64,000 nucleotides of DNA from Erythrobacter litoralis (GTDB taxonomy: Bacteria; Pseudomonadota; Alphaproteobacteria; Sphingomonadales; Sphingomonadaceae): assembly GCF_001719165.1 (NCBI RefSeq), contig NZ_CP017057.1, positions 1,612,001-1,676,000 of the forward strand. Reading direction: 5' to 3'. Positions within the stretch are counted from its first letter, which is position 1; each line of letters begins with the position of its first letter. The notes beneath the pieces were generated by a model, which was given only the letters and a program-made list of their open reading frames with translations, was not told the origin of the DNA and searched no databases. Position numbers and translations under genes: made by a program. Positions 40,251 through 49,853 of this stretch are shown one piece after another.

Positions 40251-42575
40251 ATGCGCCAGAAGGAACTCAGGCTAGCGCTTGTATGCTATGGCGGGGTCAG
40301 CCTCGCGGTCTACATGCACGGCGTCACGAAAGAGATCTGGCACCTCGCCCGGGCGAGCCGCGCGCACCTTTCGCATCCCGACCAGTCAAGCGCGCTTTCG
40401 GGCGTGGCGGAAGTCTACCGGGATTTCCTCGAGGAGATCGAGCGCGAGCAAAAGCTGCGCGTGCGCGTCCTGCCCGACATCCTGACCGGCGCGAGCGCGG
40501 GCGGCATCAATGCGATCTTCCTCGCGCAGGCGCTTCATTCGGGCCACAGCCTCGAACCGCTGACCGATCTCTGGCTCGAGAATGCGGATGTCTCAGAGCT
40601 GACCGATCCGGATGCCGAGCCGATGTGGCGCTATGCCAAGTTCTGGGCCCAGCCGATCGCCGAATGGTTTCTCACCCGCCCCGGCAATGCGGTGAGCGAA
40701 AGCGTCTCGCCCGAGACCCGCGCCGAAGTGCGTCACAAGGTCTCGCGCCTCGTCCGCGGGCGCTGGTTCAGCCCGCCCTTCTCGGGCGACCGCTTTTCCG
40801 GCATGCTCTACGAGGCGCTGGCAAGCATGGCGGCCGAGCCGCCCGGCCCGCCGCTGCTGCCGCCGGGCCACCCGCTCGATCTTGCCGTGACCGCGACCGA
40901 TTTCCGGGGCCATGTCGAATTGCTGCGGCTTCATTCGCCGGCGATCGCTCAGGAAACCGAACACCGCATGCCGATCGCCTTCCGCTCGAAAGTCGGGGAG
41001 CGCGGGGGAGAGGGGATCGCCGATCCGCTCGAACTGGTGCTGGCAGCGCGCGCAACGGCGAGCTTTCCGGGGGCCTTTCCCCCGCTCGAACTGGCCGAGA
41101 TCGACCGTCTCGCCGCGAATGAGGGCCACCATTGGCAGGGGCGCGAGGCGTTCCTCGCCCGCATCATGCCGGGCCATGTGAAGAAGGGCACGGTCGAAGA
41201 GGTCGCGCTGATCGACGGGTCGGTGCTGGTCAACGCACCCTTCGGCGCGGCCCTGCGCGCGCTGGGCGGGCGTTCTGCCCAGCGCGAAGTCGACCGGCGC
41301 TTCGTCTATATCGATCCGCGCCCCAACCGGCTCCGTTCGCTGCGGGAGGATGCAGGCCATGAGGTCGGCTTTTTCGGCGCGATCTTCGGCTCGCTTTCGA
41401 CCATTCCGCGCGAACAGCCGATCCGCGACGACCTCGAACGGATCGAGCAGCAATCGCGCGATGCCGAACGGCTGCGCCGGATCGTCATGGGGATGCGGCC
41501 CGAGATCGATCGTGCGGTGGAACGCCTGTTTGGGCGAACCTTCTTCCTTGATCGGCCCACCCCGCGGCGCCTCGCGATCTGGCGAGGCCGCGCACACGAA
41601 GCCGCCGGTGCGCGCGCGGGGTATGCCTTTTCGGCCTATGTCCAGACCAAGTTCTCCGGGATCGTGGATCGGCTCGCCCAACTGACGCTCGCTGCTGCGC
41701 CCGAACTCGGCCTTGGCGATGCGAGCCTGGTCGAGGAGGTGCTGCGGGCCGAGTTGGCCGCACGCGGGATCGATGCACTGACGGGAGAGGACGGCGCGGC
41801 GAGCGAGGAGGCGATCCGTTTCTTTCGCGCGCACGATATCGGCTTTCGCATCCGCAGGTTGCAATTGCTTGCCCGGCGCCTGTCGCGCGACTGGGAGATC
41901 GACCCCGAGATTCCCGACGATGCACTCGACCTCGCGCGTGAGCGGATCTACGACATTCTCGCCCTTTATTACGCAGCCGATGACAGCGAGATGCTGAGCG
42001 CGGATTTCGCCGAAGCCGCGCGCCATGTGCTTGACGATCCGGGTGCGGTGCTCGACCACCTGGCCGCGCGCCGTCTCCTTCCCGAAACCGACATCGCGGC
42101 CGAGGAAATGCTCGCCGCCGCGCTCGAGGAGATGCCACGCAATCTCAAGCGGCGCATGCTGCTCACCTATCTCGGTTTTCCCTTCTACGACGTCGCAACG
42201 CTGCCGCTGCTGCAGAGCGAGGGGCTCGACGAATACAACCCGGTCAAGGTCGACAGGATCTCGCCCGAGGATGCGACCTCGATCCGCGAAGGAGGCACGA
42301 GCGATACCTTGCGCGGGGTCGAATTCTACAATTTCGGGGCCTTCTTCAGCCGCTTCTACCGTGAGAACGACTATCTTTGGGGACGGCTCCACGGAGCCGA
42401 ACGGATGATCGACCTCGTCGCCTCGACGCTCGATAGCGTGGTCCGCAAGGAAACCATCCGCAGGGTGAAGCGCGAAGCTTTCCTCGCCATTCTGGAAGAG
42501 GAAGCCGAAGCCGGGCGCTGCGGGGCCGGCCTGCTGGCGACGATCCGTTCGGAAGTGGACAACAGGCTGGGCTGA
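40251..42575 (+). CDS. Large patatin-like phospholipase
   Basis: A 774-residue patatin. The glycine-rich oxyanion segment is VCYGGVSLAVYMHGV, the nucleophile motif is TGASAGGI (GxSxG) and the catalytic Asp is in LIDGSVLVNAPFGAAL. The catalytic part is in the first ~370 residues; the remainder is long, helical and acidic, unlike the ~300-residue single-domain bacterial patatins. It is similar in architecture to the long patatins seen in Actinobacteria and Sphingomonadales. A lipid acyl hydrolase is likely; substrate and export route unknown. Confidence 0.88.
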   Translation: MRQKELRLALVCYGGVSLAVYMHGVTKEIWHLARASRAHLSHPDQSSALSGVAEVYRDFLEEIEREQKLRVRVLPDILTGASAGGINAIFLAQALHSGHSLEPLTDLWLENADVSELTDPDAEPMWRYAKFWAQPIAEWFLTRPGNAVSESVSPETRAEVRHKVSRLVRGRWFSPPFSGDRFSGMLYEALASMAAEPPGPPLLPPGHPLDLAVTATDFRGHVELLRLHSPAIAQETEHRMPIAFRSKVGERGGEGIADPLELVLAARATASFPGAFPPLELAEIDRLAANEGHHWQGREAFLARIMPGHVKKGTVEEVALIDGSVLVNAPFGAALRALGGRSAQREVDRRFVYIDPRPNRLRSLREDAGHEVGFFGAIFGSLSTIPREQPIRDDLERIEQQSRDAERLRRIVMGMRPEIDRAVERLFGRTFFLDRPTPRRLAIWRGRAHEAAGARAGYAFSAYVQTKFSGIVDRLAQLTLAAAPELGLGDASLVEEVLRAELAARGIDALTGEDGAASEEAIRFFRAHDIGFRIRRLQLLARRLSRDWEIDPEIPDDALDLARERIYDILALYYAADDSEMLSADFAEAARHVLDDPGAVLDHLAARRLLPETDIAAEEMLAAALEEMPRNLKRRMLLTYLGFPFYDVATLPLLQSEGLDEYNPVKVDRISPEDATSIREGGTSDTLRGVEFYNFGAFFSRFYRENDYLWGRLHGAERMIDLVASTLDSVVRKETIRRVKREAFLAILEEEAEAGRCGAGLLATIRSEVDNRLG

Positions 42576-42587
42576 CCCGCGCGCCGA

Positions 42588-43733
42588 TCAGCCGCCGAAG
42601 GCATCCTTCAGTTTCGACAGGAAACTGCGGCTTTCGGGGCATTCGTCGCCGGTTTCCGTTCCGCGGAATTCCTCCAGGATTTCCTTCTGCCTGCGTGTCA
42701 GCCTCGTCGGGGTTTCAACCATGATTTCGACCACGAGATCGCCCCGCCCGCGGCCCTGCAGCACCGGCATGCCGGCGCCGCGCACGCGCAATTGCTTGCC
42801 CGATTGCATGCCTGCGGGAATGTCGATCGTGTTGGTCGATCCGTCGAGGTCCGGGATTTCCACGCACCCGCCAAGCGCGGCGGTGGTGAAGCTGATTGGC
42901 ACTCGGGTCGCGAGCGTCGTGCCCTCGCGCTCGAACAGGTCGTGCGGCTTGACGTGGATGAAGATGTACAGATCGCCCGGAGACGCGCCGCGCTGGCCCG
43001 CCTCGCCCTTGCCCGAAAGGCGGATGCGCGTGCCTGTATCGACGCCCGGCGGAATGTCGACCTTGAGCGCCTGCGGGCGGTCGACCCGGCCTTCGCCGAG
43101 GCAATCGTTGCAAGGATCCTCGATCACCGCGCCGCGGCCGGCGCAGGTGGGGCACGGCCGCTCGACCACGAACAGGCCCTGCTTCGCGCGCACCGCGCCC
43201 ATGCCGCCGCACAGATTGCACTGTCGCTCGCCCGTGCCCGGGGTCGCGCCCGATCCGTCACAGGTTTCGCAGGACTGGCTGACCTCGATTTCGATTTCGG
43301 TCGACTTCCCGTGGAACGCCTCCTCGAGAGTTACCTGCATGTCATAACGCAGGTCCGCCCCGCGCCGGGCCTGGGTGCGGGGACCGCGCGCCCCACCGAA
43401 AGCACTGCCGAATATGGTCTCGAAGATTTCGCCGATATCGGCGAAGCCTTCCTGTCCGCCATAGCCGCCGCCAAAACCGCCGCCACCGCCGCTCATGCCC
43501 TGGGTAAAGGCATCGTGGCCGTAGCGGTCATAGGCCGCGCGTTTCTGCGGGTCCTTGAGGCATTCATAGGCCTCGCCCACTGCCTTGAACCGCGCCTCCG
43601 CCTCGGCATCCCCGGGATTGCGGTCCGGGTGCCACTTCATGGCGAGCTTGCGGTAGGCGCTCTTGATGGTCGTGCCGTCGGCATCGCGCGACACGCCAAG
43701 CGTCTGGTAATAGTCGATCTGAGTCTGGGACAT
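42588..43733 (-). CDS. dnaJ: Chaperone protein DnaJ
   Basis: Hsp40 co-chaperone of DnaK. J domain with HPD motif (MKWHPDRNPGD), Gly/Phe region (GGGGGFGGGYGG), four zinc repeats (CETCDGSG, CNLCGGMG, CPTCAGRG, CNDCLGEG) and C-terminal substrate domains. It is 381 residues. Lies 84 nt downstream of dnaK on the same strand; convergent with the patatin gene. Confidence 0.97.
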   Translation of the reverse strand: MSQTQIDYYQTLGVSRDADGTTIKSAYRKLAMKWHPDRNPGDAEAEARFKAVGEAYECLKDPQKRAAYDRYGHDAFTQGMSGGGGGFGGGYGGQEGFADIGEIFETIFGSAFGGARGPRTQARRGADLRYDMQVTLEEAFHGKSTEIEIEVSQSCETCDGSGATPGTGERQCNLCGGMGAVRAKQGLFVVERPCPTCAGRGAVIEDPCNDCLGEGRVDRPQALKVDIPPGVDTGTRIRLSGKGEAGQRGASPGDLYIFIHVKPHDLFEREGTTLATRVPISFTTAALGGCVEIPDLDGSTNTIDIPAGMQSGKQLRVRGAGMPVLQGRGRGDLVVEIMVETPTRLTRRQKEILEEFRGTETGDECPESRSFLSKLKDAFGG

Positions 43734-43817
43734 GTCGGTTTACAGCCCGGAAAGGCCCGCCGCCGATCGTCGCCCCTTGCGGAGCGGCGCCGGCGGCGGA
43801 GCGCGTTCCATCGGGCC

Positions 43818-45752
43818 TCAGCCCTTCTTGTCTTCGTCGACCTCGGAGAATTCGGCGTCGACCACATCCTCATCGTCGGAGGAAGTGTCCGAAGCGGTCT
43901 CGGCTGCTTCGGCGCCGGTGTCGGGCGAAGCGGCTTGCTCCTGCTCGTAGATCGCCTGCCCCATCTTCATTGCGAGCTGGCTCAGCGCCTCGCTCTTGGC
44001 GTTGATCGCGTCCGGATCGTCACCTTCGAGCGCGGTCTTGACCTCGCCGATGGCGCCTTCGATCTCGCTCTTGAGCCCGGCGTCGATCTTGTCGCCATGC
44101 TCCTCGAGCTGCTTTTCGGTCGCATGGACGAGGCTGTCGGCCTGGTTGCGGGCCTCGGCCTGGGCGCGGCGCTTCTTGTCCTCTTCGGCAAACTTCTCGG
44201 CATCCTGCACCATCTGGTCGATGTCGCTGTCCGAAAGGCCGCCCGAGGCCTGGATCTTGATCGTCTGCTCCTTGCCCGTGCCCTTGTCCTTGGCGCTGAC
44301 CGAGACGATGCCGTTCGCGTCGATGTCGAAGGTCACCTCGATCTGCGGCACGCCGCGCGGGGCGGGCGGGATCCCGACGAGGTCGAAATTGCCGAGCAGT
44401 TTATTGTCGGCGGCCATTTCGCGCTCGCCCTGGAAGACCTTGATCGTCACCGCGTTCTGGTTGTCCTCGGCGGTGGAATAGGTCTGGGTCTTCTTGGTCG
44501 GGATCGTCGTGTTGCGGTCGATCATGCGGGTGAACACGCCGCCCAGCGTCTCGATTCCGAGCGAAAGCGGGGTCACGTCGAGCAGCAGCACGTCCTTGAC
44601 GTCGCCCTGCAGCACGCCTGCCTGGATCGCCGCGCCCATGGCGACGACTTCATCGGGATTGACGCCGGTATGCGGCTTCGATCCGAAGAACTTCTCGACC
44701 ACTTCGCGCACCTTGGGCATGCGGGTCATGCCGCCGACGAGGATGACCTCGTCGATATCGTCCTTGGAGACGCCGGCGTCCTGCATCGCCTTCTTGCACG
44801 GCTCGAGAGTGCGGTCGATCAGCCCGCCGACCAGCTTTTCGAGGTCCGAACGAGTGATCGTCTCGACGAGGTGAAGCGGGGTGGAGGAACCGCCTTCCAT
44901 GCGTGCGGTGATGAAGGGCAGGTTGACTTCGGTCGAAGCCGAGCTCGAAAGCTCGATCTTGGCCTTTTCCGCCGCTTCCTTGAGCCGCTGGAGCGCGAGC
45001 TTGTCGCTGCGCAGATCCATGTTTTCCTTCTTCTTGAAGGCGTCGGCGAGGTGTTCGACGATCGCATTGTCGAAATCCTCACCGCCGAGGAAGGTGTCGC
45101 CATTGGTCGACTTCACCTCGAACACGCCGTCGCCGATCTCGAGGATCGAGACGTCGAACGTGCCGCCGCCAAGGTCATAAACGGCGATGGTCTTGCCATC
45201 GTCCTTGTCCATGCCATAGGCGAGCGCCGCCGCGGTCGGTTCGTTGATGATGCGCAGGACTTCGAGGCCGGCGATTTGCCCGGCATCCTTGGTCGCCTGG
45301 CGCTGCGCGTCGTTGAAGTATGCCGGAACGGTGATGACGGCCTGCGTCACGGTCTCGCCGAGATAGCTCTCGGCGGTTTCCTTCATCTTCTGGAGGATGA
45401 AGGCGGAAATCTGCGAAGGCGAATATTCGTCGCCGCCGGCCTTGACCCAGGCATCGCCGTTCTTGCCCTTGGTGATGGTGTAGGGGACGATCTCCATGTC
45501 CTTCTTGGTCGTGGGATCGTCAAAGCGGCGGCCGATAAGGCGCTTGATCGCGAAAAGAGTGTTGTCGGGATTGGTCACCGCCTGACGCTTGGCCGGCTGG
45601 CCGATCAGGCGTTCGCCGTCCTTGGTGAAGGCGACGATCGAGGGCGTCGTGCGCGCACCTTCGGAATTTTCGATGACCTTGGGCTTGCCCCCGTCCATGA
45701 CGGCGACGCACGAATTCGTGGTGCCGAGGTCGATGCCGATAACTTTACCCAT
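43818..45752 (-). CDS. dnaK: Chaperone protein DnaK (Hsp70)
   Basis: ATP-dependent chaperone, 644 residues. ATPase domain starts [33 protein letters not shown] motif reads [14 protein letters not shown]; the substrate domain and an acidic lid tail ([21 protein letters not shown]) follow. I start at MGKVIGID (45752); the frame runs upstream but that part is not DnaK. An RpoH-type promoter lies about 93 bases upstream (45845-45872). Confidence 0.98.
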   Translation of the reverse strand: MGKVIGIDLGTTNSCVAVMDGGKPKVIENSEGARTTPSIVAFTKDGERLIGQPAKRQAVTNPDNTLFAIKRLIGRRFDDPTTKKDMEIVPYTITKGKNGDAWVKAGGDEYSPSQISAFILQKMKETAESYLGETVTQAVITVPAYFNDAQRQATKDAGQIAGLEVLRIINEPTAAALAYGMDKDDGKTIAVYDLGGGTFDVSILEIGDGVFEVKSTNGDTFLGGEDFDNAIVEHLADAFKKKENMDLRSDKLALQRLKEAAEKAKIELSSSASTEVNLPFITARMEGGSSTPLHLVETITRSDLEKLVGGLIDRTLEPCKKAMQDAGVSKDDIDEVILVGGMTRMPKVREVVEKFFGSKPHTGVNPDEVVAMGAAIQAGVLQGDVKDVLLLDVTPLSLGIETLGGVFTRMIDRNTTIPTKKTQTYSTAEDNQNAVTIKVFQGEREMAADNKLLGNFDLVGIPPAPRGVPQIEVTFDIDANGIVSVSAKDKGTGKEQTIKIQASGGLSDSDIDQMVQDAEKFAEEDKKRRAQAEARNQADSLVHATEKQLEEHGDKIDAGLKSEIEGAIGEVKTALEGDDPDAINAKSEALSQLAMKMGQAIYEQEQAASPDTGAEAAETASDTSSDDEDVVDAEFSEVDEDKKG

Positions 45753-45844
45753 TTCTACCCCATCCATATGCTGGTTGTTGGACACCGCCACGCAGCGCCC
45801 CCCATCAAGGCGGCAGGGCACAAGGCGGCTCTGTTCTGGGCGCG

Positions 45845-45872
45845 ATATAGGAGCGGTTTTGCTTGGCACAAG
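45845..45872 (-). promoter_or_regulatory. Sigma-32 (RpoH) promoter of dnaK
   Basis: On the minus strand CTTG (45872-45869) is followed by a 17-nt spacer and CCTATAT (45851-45845). This matches the alphaproteobacterial RpoH consensus CTTG-N17/18-CYTAT-T. Transcription would begin near 45838, giving an ~85-nt leader before the dnaK ATG. I see no CIRCE inverted repeat here, so control is by RpoH rather than HrcA. Confidence 0.75.
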
Positions 45873-45911
45873 ACATGGGCGGCTCTAGTGCACCGCGCGC
45901 ACGAGAAAGGA

Positions 45912-46418
45912 ATGACGACAGTGAATTGGAATGGATTGAAGACCACGTTTGCAGCCTGCGCGATCCTTGCCGGGACGTTGGGCCTGGCCGCCTGCGCGGG
46001 CGAGGGCGACACGCCTGCCGGAACCGCTGCCGAAGGAAAGATCCCGGGCATCACGATTTCCGACGCGCGGCTGGTTCTCGCGCCGGTGAAGGGCAATCCG
46101 GCGGCGGTCTATTTCAATCTTTCCTATGACGGAGAAAAAGGCATCGCGATCCGCAACGCCGAAGTGGAAGGCGCAGGCTCTGCCGATGTCCACGATGTCA
46201 TGGAATACGAATTCAAGATGCAGATGAACACGGCGAATCCGATCCCGCTCAACAAGGGAACCGAAATCGCCTTCGAGCCGGGCGGCAAGCACATCATGGT
46301 GTTCGAGCCGTCCGACGCGCTCTCGCCCGGAAGCACGGCGAAAGTGACGCTGATCGTCGCAGGCGGCGCGCGTCACGAATTCGAGGCCGAGGTGCGCGAA
46401 GCCGGGGAAGAGCGCTGA
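45912..46418 (+). CDS. PCu(A)C-type periplasmic copper chaperone lipoprotein
   Basis: A 168-residue predicted lipoprotein: signal MTTVNWNGLKTTFAACAILA and lipobox LAAC (Cys28). The copper-binding pattern of PCu(A)C (DUF461) is seen as His/Met residues in VHDVMEYEFKMQM, then FEPGGKHIMVFEP about 25 residues later. It would deliver Cu(I) to cytochrome oxidase CuA sites. GAGAAAGG precedes the ATG. The frame is open far upstream antisense to dnaK and dnaJ, but only this end is a real gene. Confidence 0.88.
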   Translation: MTTVNWNGLKTTFAACAILAGTLGLAACAGEGDTPAGTAAEGKIPGITISDARLVLAPVKGNPAAVYFNLSYDGEKGIAIRNAEVEGAGSADVHDVMEYEFKMQMNTANPIPLNKGTEIAFEPGGKHIMVFEPSDALSPGSTAKVTLIVAGGARHEFEAEVREAGEER

Positions 46419-46519
46419 CATCGGGCGCGGGCGGGAACGGCGCCGGGCCGCCGCTGCCCGCCTGTCCGAAAGGCGGTTCGCGCGCGCTGACGCCCGGCGA
46501 GGTCGAGCTGGCGCGCGGC

Positions 46520-46960
46520 ATGTTCGGCGATGCGATCGATTACGGGGCAGTCGAGATCCGGCGGCGCAAATGGTTTCCCTTCCAGCCCAAGCGGATCACC
46601 ATGGCCCCGCGCGGCCACCTGCACTTTCACCCCGAAGGCAGCGCCTATTGCGACGATTTCTCGCGCGAGGGCCTGATGCGGCAGGGCCTGCTCATCCACG
46701 AACTGACCCATGTCTGGCAGACCCAGACGCGCGGCAGCTGGTATCTCGTGCTCCGCCGCCACCCGTTCTGCCGCTACGATTATGCGTTGAAGCCCGGCCT
46801 GCCGCTCGGTTCCTACGGGATCGAGCAGCAGGCCGAGATCGTGCGCCACGCCTTCCTGCTGCGGCGCGGTGCGACCCTTGCCGGGGTAGCGGACAGGAGC
46901 GCCTATGAAGCGCTGGTCCGCTTCCCCGGTGCGACCCTCCAGGGCAGAGCGCCCCGTTAA
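46520..46960 (+). CDS. 'vgr related' HExxH protein; conserved N-terminus may start upstream with a non-standard codon
   Basis: From ATG 46520 it is 146 residues. It has IRRRKWFPFQPKRITMAPRG, HLHFHPEGSAYCDDFS and the zinc-protease-like HELTHVWQ (HExxH), then AHAF/RHAFLLRRGAT. This fits the sphingomonad group annotated as vgr-related proteins. Codons before the ATG also read as protein (RALTPGEVELARG, 46481-46519) that I believe is conserved in the group, yet no ATG, GTG or TTG lies in frame between a stop at 46129 and 46520; CTG codons occur at 46415, 46454 and 46487. Function unknown. Confidence 0.75.
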   Translation: MFGDAIDYGAVEIRRRKWFPFQPKRITMAPRGHLHFHPEGSAYCDDFSREGLMRQGLLIHELTHVWQTQTRGSWYLVLRRHPFCRYDYALKPGLPLGSYGIEQQAEIVRHAFLLRRGATLAGVADRSAYEALVRFPGATLQGRAPR

Positions 46961-46966
46961 CGCGAC

Positions 46967-47257
46967 CTAGTAGCGCGGATCATCCGGATAGCCGCGCCGC
47001 CCGAAGCAGTCGTCGTCGAGATATTCGTCGCGGTAATAGCCGTCGCAATCGTCGTTCTTGTCGACGAAATAGCCCGCAAGTCCGCCCGCTGCGGCCCCGG
47101 CCAGGGCGTAGGTGGTGATGTCCTCGCCCGTGATCGCGGCAAGCCCCGCCCCGGCAGCAGCGCCGGCAAGGCCCCCTTCCGCGGCGTAGTTTTCCGCACA
47201 GGCGCCGAGCGTCAGAGTGCTCGCGGCGAGCGCGGGGGCGATAAGCAGCTTCTTCAT
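46967..47257 (-). CDS. Glycine-zipper lipoprotein
   Basis: A 96-residue protein: signal MKKLLIAPALAASTLTLGAC with lipobox LGAC (Cys20). Two glycine-zipper helices follow (GLAGAAAGAGLAAITG and ALAGAAAGGLAGYFV), then an acidic/aromatic tail with two Cys (DDCDGYYRDEYLDDDC). Glycine-zipper lipoproteins sit in the outer membrane and oligomerise. GGAGA precedes the ATG. Lies 84 nt after grpE on the same strand. Confidence 0.82.
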   Translation of the reverse strand: MKKLLIAPALAASTLTLGACAENYAAEGGLAGAAAGAGLAAITGEDITTYALAGAAAGGLAGYFVDKNDDCDGYYRDEYLDDDCFGRRGYPDDPRY

Positions 47258-47341
47258 GGGTGTCTCTCCGTAATGATCCCCTGTCTTGCGGGACCTACGG
47301 ATGGACCGGCGGGCTGGTTCCGGCTGCCTGCCGCAAGAGGT

Positions 47342-47947
47342 TCAGTCCGGCTTCTTCGCCACGCCCACCATGGCCGGACGCAGCAGGCGATCCTTGATCA
47401 TCCAGCCCGACTGCATCTCCTGCACGACGGTGCCCGGTTCGTGCTCGTCGGTGGGCACTTCCATCATCGCCTGATGCTGGTTCGGATCGAGCGGCAGTCC
47501 GACGGAGGGGACGCGTTCGATGCCGTGGCTCTTGAAGACCTTTTCCATTTCGCGCTGGGTCGCCTCGATCCCGGTGACGAGGCCCTTCATCTTGTCGTCC
47601 TCGCGCAGGGTTTCGGGGACCGCCTGAATGGCGCGGGTGAGATTGTCGGCAACGCTCAGAATGTCGCGGGCAAAACCGGTCGCGGCATAGTTGCGCGCGT
47701 CCTGGATGTCCTTTTCCATCCGGCGGCGGACATTCTGCGTGTCGGCCTTGGCATAGAGCACGTCCTGCTTCGCCGCCTCGAGGTCGCTCCTGAGCTGGGC
47801 GATCACCTCGGACAGGGCATCGCCATCTTCGCCCTTGCCTTCGTCCTTGCCTTCTTCGCTGTCCTGCGAATCCTTCAGGAATTCCTCGGGCACGCCCTTC
47901 AGTTCGGCTTCCGCCGCTTCGTCGCGCGGCTTGTCGTTCTCGTTCAT
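47342..47947 (-). CDS. grpE: Nucleotide exchange factor GrpE
   Basis: Exchange factor for DnaK, 201 residues. An acidic N-terminal region (EEGKDEGKGEDGDALSEVIA) leads to the long dimer coiled coil (LRSDLEAAKQDVLYAKADTQ) and the beta-wing signature HQAMMEVPTDEHEPGTVVQEM and GWMIKDRLLRPAMVGV. I start at MNENDKPRDE (47947); a slightly upstream in-frame start runs into the hrcA end. Follows hrcA by 34 nt, the common hrcA-grpE operon. Confidence 0.95.
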   Translation of the reverse strand: MNENDKPRDEAAEAELKGVPEEFLKDSQDSEEGKDEGKGEDGDALSEVIAQLRSDLEAAKQDVLYAKADTQNVRRRMEKDIQDARNYAATGFARDILSVADNLTRAIQAVPETLREDDKMKGLVTGIEATQREMEKVFKSHGIERVPSVGLPLDPNQHQAMMEVPTDEHEPGTVVQEMQSGWMIKDRLLRPAMVGVAKKPD

Positions 47948-47981
47948 TTCCAAGTGTTTCCAGCTGTGTATCTGATGAGTT

Positions 47982-49025
47982 TCAAGCAATGCGCCGGCCC
48001 AGCGACCGCGCCGTGAAATCCACCATGGGGACCACGCGCGCGTAATTCAACCGCGTCGGCCCGATCACGCCGAGCACGCCCAGCACCCGCCCCTCACGGT
48101 CGCGATAGGGCGACGCGATGACCGAGGAACCGGAAAGACCGAAAAGGCGGTTTTCCGAGCCGATGAAGATCCGCGTCGCCTCCGCCTCGCGCGCGCTTTC
48201 CAGCAGGCGGGCGACCGATTGCTTGTCCTCGAGATCCTCGAGCAGCGAGCGCACCCGTTCAAGGTCCTCCAGCGCCGCCTCGTCGAGCAGGTTGGCTGCG
48301 CCCCGCACGATCAGCACCGGGCGCTGCTGGCTGTCCTCGCTCCACACGGCAAGCCCGCGTTCGACGAGATCGCGGCTGGCGTTGTCGAGCTGGCTTTCGC
48401 CTGCCTCGATCTCTGCCCGCATCGCCAGCACCGCCTCCACCAGCGTGCGCCCCGAAAGCCGTGCGGTGACGTAATTGCTCGCCCTGTCGAGGCTGCCCGG
48501 ATCGAGCGTGCCCGAAAGCTCGATCACCCGGTTTTCGACGCCCCCGTCCTCGCCCACCAGCACGGCAAGGGCCCTGCCCTGCCCCAGGTCGACGAGATTG
48601 AACTGGGCGAGCCGCTGCTCGCGCGCAGGGACAAGCACCATGCCCGCCGCGCCGGACAGGTCGGACAAGAGCGCGCTTGCCTGCTGCAATGCCTGTTCGA
48701 CAGGCCCCCCACCGGCAAGCCGCGCCTCGATCTGGGCGCGCTCCTCTTCGGTCGGCTCCGAAACGCGCATCATTCCATCGACAAAGATGCGCAGCCCCGC
48801 CTCGGTCGGCATGCGGCCCGCACTCGTATGGGGCGCGGCAAGCAGGCCGAGCGTTTCGAGATCGGCCAGCACCGAACGGATCGAGGCGGGCGACAGGTTC
48901 AGCGTCCCGTCGCTGGCCAGCGTTTTCGATCCGACCGGCTGCCCGCTGTCGAGATAGCCCTCCACCACGAGACGGAAGATCTCGCGCGCGCGGGTGCTCA
49001 ATTCGGTGATCGGGGGCGATGCCAT
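47982..49025 (-). CDS. hrcA: Heat-inducible transcription repressor HrcA
   Basis: Winged-helix repressor of heat-shock genes, 347 residues. N-terminal HTH (TRAREIFRLVVEGYLDSGQPVGSKTLA, SPASIRSVLADLE) and the C-terminal effector domain (FIGSENRLFGLSGSSVIASPY, GVIGPTRLNYARVVPMVDF) are clear. HrcA binds CIRCE (TTAGCACTC-N9-GAGTGCTAA). I find no CIRCE copy upstream of hrcA, grpE, dnaK or dnaJ; its target is probably groESL elsewhere. Confidence 0.95.
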   Translation of the reverse strand: MASPPITELSTRAREIFRLVVEGYLDSGQPVGSKTLASDGTLNLSPASIRSVLADLETLGLLAAPHTSAGRMPTEAGLRIFVDGMMRVSEPTEEERAQIEARLAGGGPVEQALQQASALLSDLSGAAGMVLVPAREQRLAQFNLVDLGQGRALAVLVGEDGGVENRVIELSGTLDPGSLDRASNYVTARLSGRTLVEAVLAMRAEIEAGESQLDNASRDLVERGLAVWSEDSQQRPVLIVRGAANLLDEAALEDLERVRSLLEDLEDKQSVARLLESAREAEATRIFIGSENRLFGLSGSSVIASPYRDREGRVLGVLGVIGPTRLNYARVVPMVDFTARSLGRRIA

Positions 49026-49031
49026 TGCGCC

Positions 49032-49060
49032 TAGCTAGGAAAAACCGAGCGGAAACTCAA
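49032..49060 (-). promoter_or_regulatory. Candidate sigma-70 promoter of hrcA, possibly leaderless
   Basis: On the minus strand TTGAGT (49060-49055), a 17-nt spacer and TAGCTA (49037-49032) precede the hrcA ATG at 49025. The A of the ATG is the seventh base after the -10 box and no ribosome site is seen, the same geometry as lipA. Inferred from sequence only. Confidence 0.4.
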
Positions 49061-49139
49061 TTTGTCTTGGACCACCGGGTTGCCGGAAAGGCGCGATTGC
49101 GCCAAGCGGCCCGCAGACAACGAAACGACAGGAGCTTTC

Positions 49140-49853
49140 ATGCGCCCCTCTTCCCGCGCCCCCGACGAAATGCGCGCCATCGCGATCGAGACCGGCTTTA
49201 CCAAGCATGCCGAGGGATCGTGCCTAATCGGCTTTGGCGACACCAAGGTGCTGTGCACGGCCAGCGTCGAACGCAACGTGCCGCCATGGATGCGCGGCAA
49301 GGGCGAAGGCTGGGTCACGGGCGAATATTCGATGCTCCCGCGCGCCACGCACACCCGCGGCTCACGCGAGGCGGCGCGCGGAAAACAGAGCGGGCGCACG
49401 CAGGAAATCCAGCGACTGATCGGGCGCAGCCTGCGCGCCGTGGTCGACCTGAGGAAGCTTGGAGAACGGCAGATCACGCTCGATTGCGACGTGATCCAGG
49501 CCGATGGAGGCACGCGCACTGCGGCGATTTCGGGCGCATGGGTGGCGCTGCGGATCGCTGTCGACGGCCTCATCAGGGCGGGCGAGATCAAGGAGGATCC
49601 GATCACCGCGCAGGTCGCGGCGATCTCCTGTGGGATCTACAAGGGCACGCCGGTGCTCGATCTTGACTACGACGAGGATTCAAGCGCGGACGCCGATGCC
49701 AATTTCGTCCTGATCGACGGCGGCCAGATCGCGGAAGTCCAGGCCACCGCGGAAGGCGCGACCTATGACGAGGAAGGCCTGCTGCGCCTGCTTCGCCTTG
49801 CTCGGATGGGCTGCAACGACATCTTCGCGGCGCAAAGGGATGCAGTGAAGTGA
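49140..49853 (+). CDS. rph: Ribonuclease PH
   Basis: Phosphorolytic 3'-5' exoribonuclease that trims tRNA 3' ends; 237 residues. Signature motifs [40 protein letters not shown] and [15 protein letters not shown] are present. I start at ATG 49140, preceded by CAGGAG. Divergent from hrcA; its stop overlaps the rdgB GTG start as GTGA. Confidence 0.96.
   Translation: MRPSSRAPDEMRAIAIETGFTKHAEGSCLIGFGDTKVLCTASVERNVPPWMRGKGEGWVTGEYSMLPRATHTRGSREAARGKQSGRTQEIQRLIGRSLRAVVDLRKLGERQITLDCDVIQADGGTRTAAISGAWVALRIAVDGLIRAGEIKEDPITAQVAAISCGIYKGTPVLDLDYDEDSSADADANFVLIDGGQIAEVQATAEGATYDEEGLLRLLRLARMGCNDIFAAQRDAVK

Noticed and set aside
42792..46418. Very long plus-strand open frame (about 1,208 codons) antisense to dnaJ and dnaK
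   Set aside because: Only the last ~168 codons are a real gene, the copper chaperone. The rest mirrors conserved dnaJ/dnaK codons and its protein has no coherent domain; it is a GC-rich antisense artefact.
47285..47337. Inverted repeat CTTGCGG...CCGCAAG between grpE and the glycine-zipper gene
   Set aside because: The arms are 7 bp with a long loop and no T-run; too weak to call a terminator or riboswitch.
49026..49139. CIRCE operator between hrcA and rph
   Set aside because: No TTAGCACTC or GAGTGCTAA, nor a close match, is present in this gap or ahead of dnaK.
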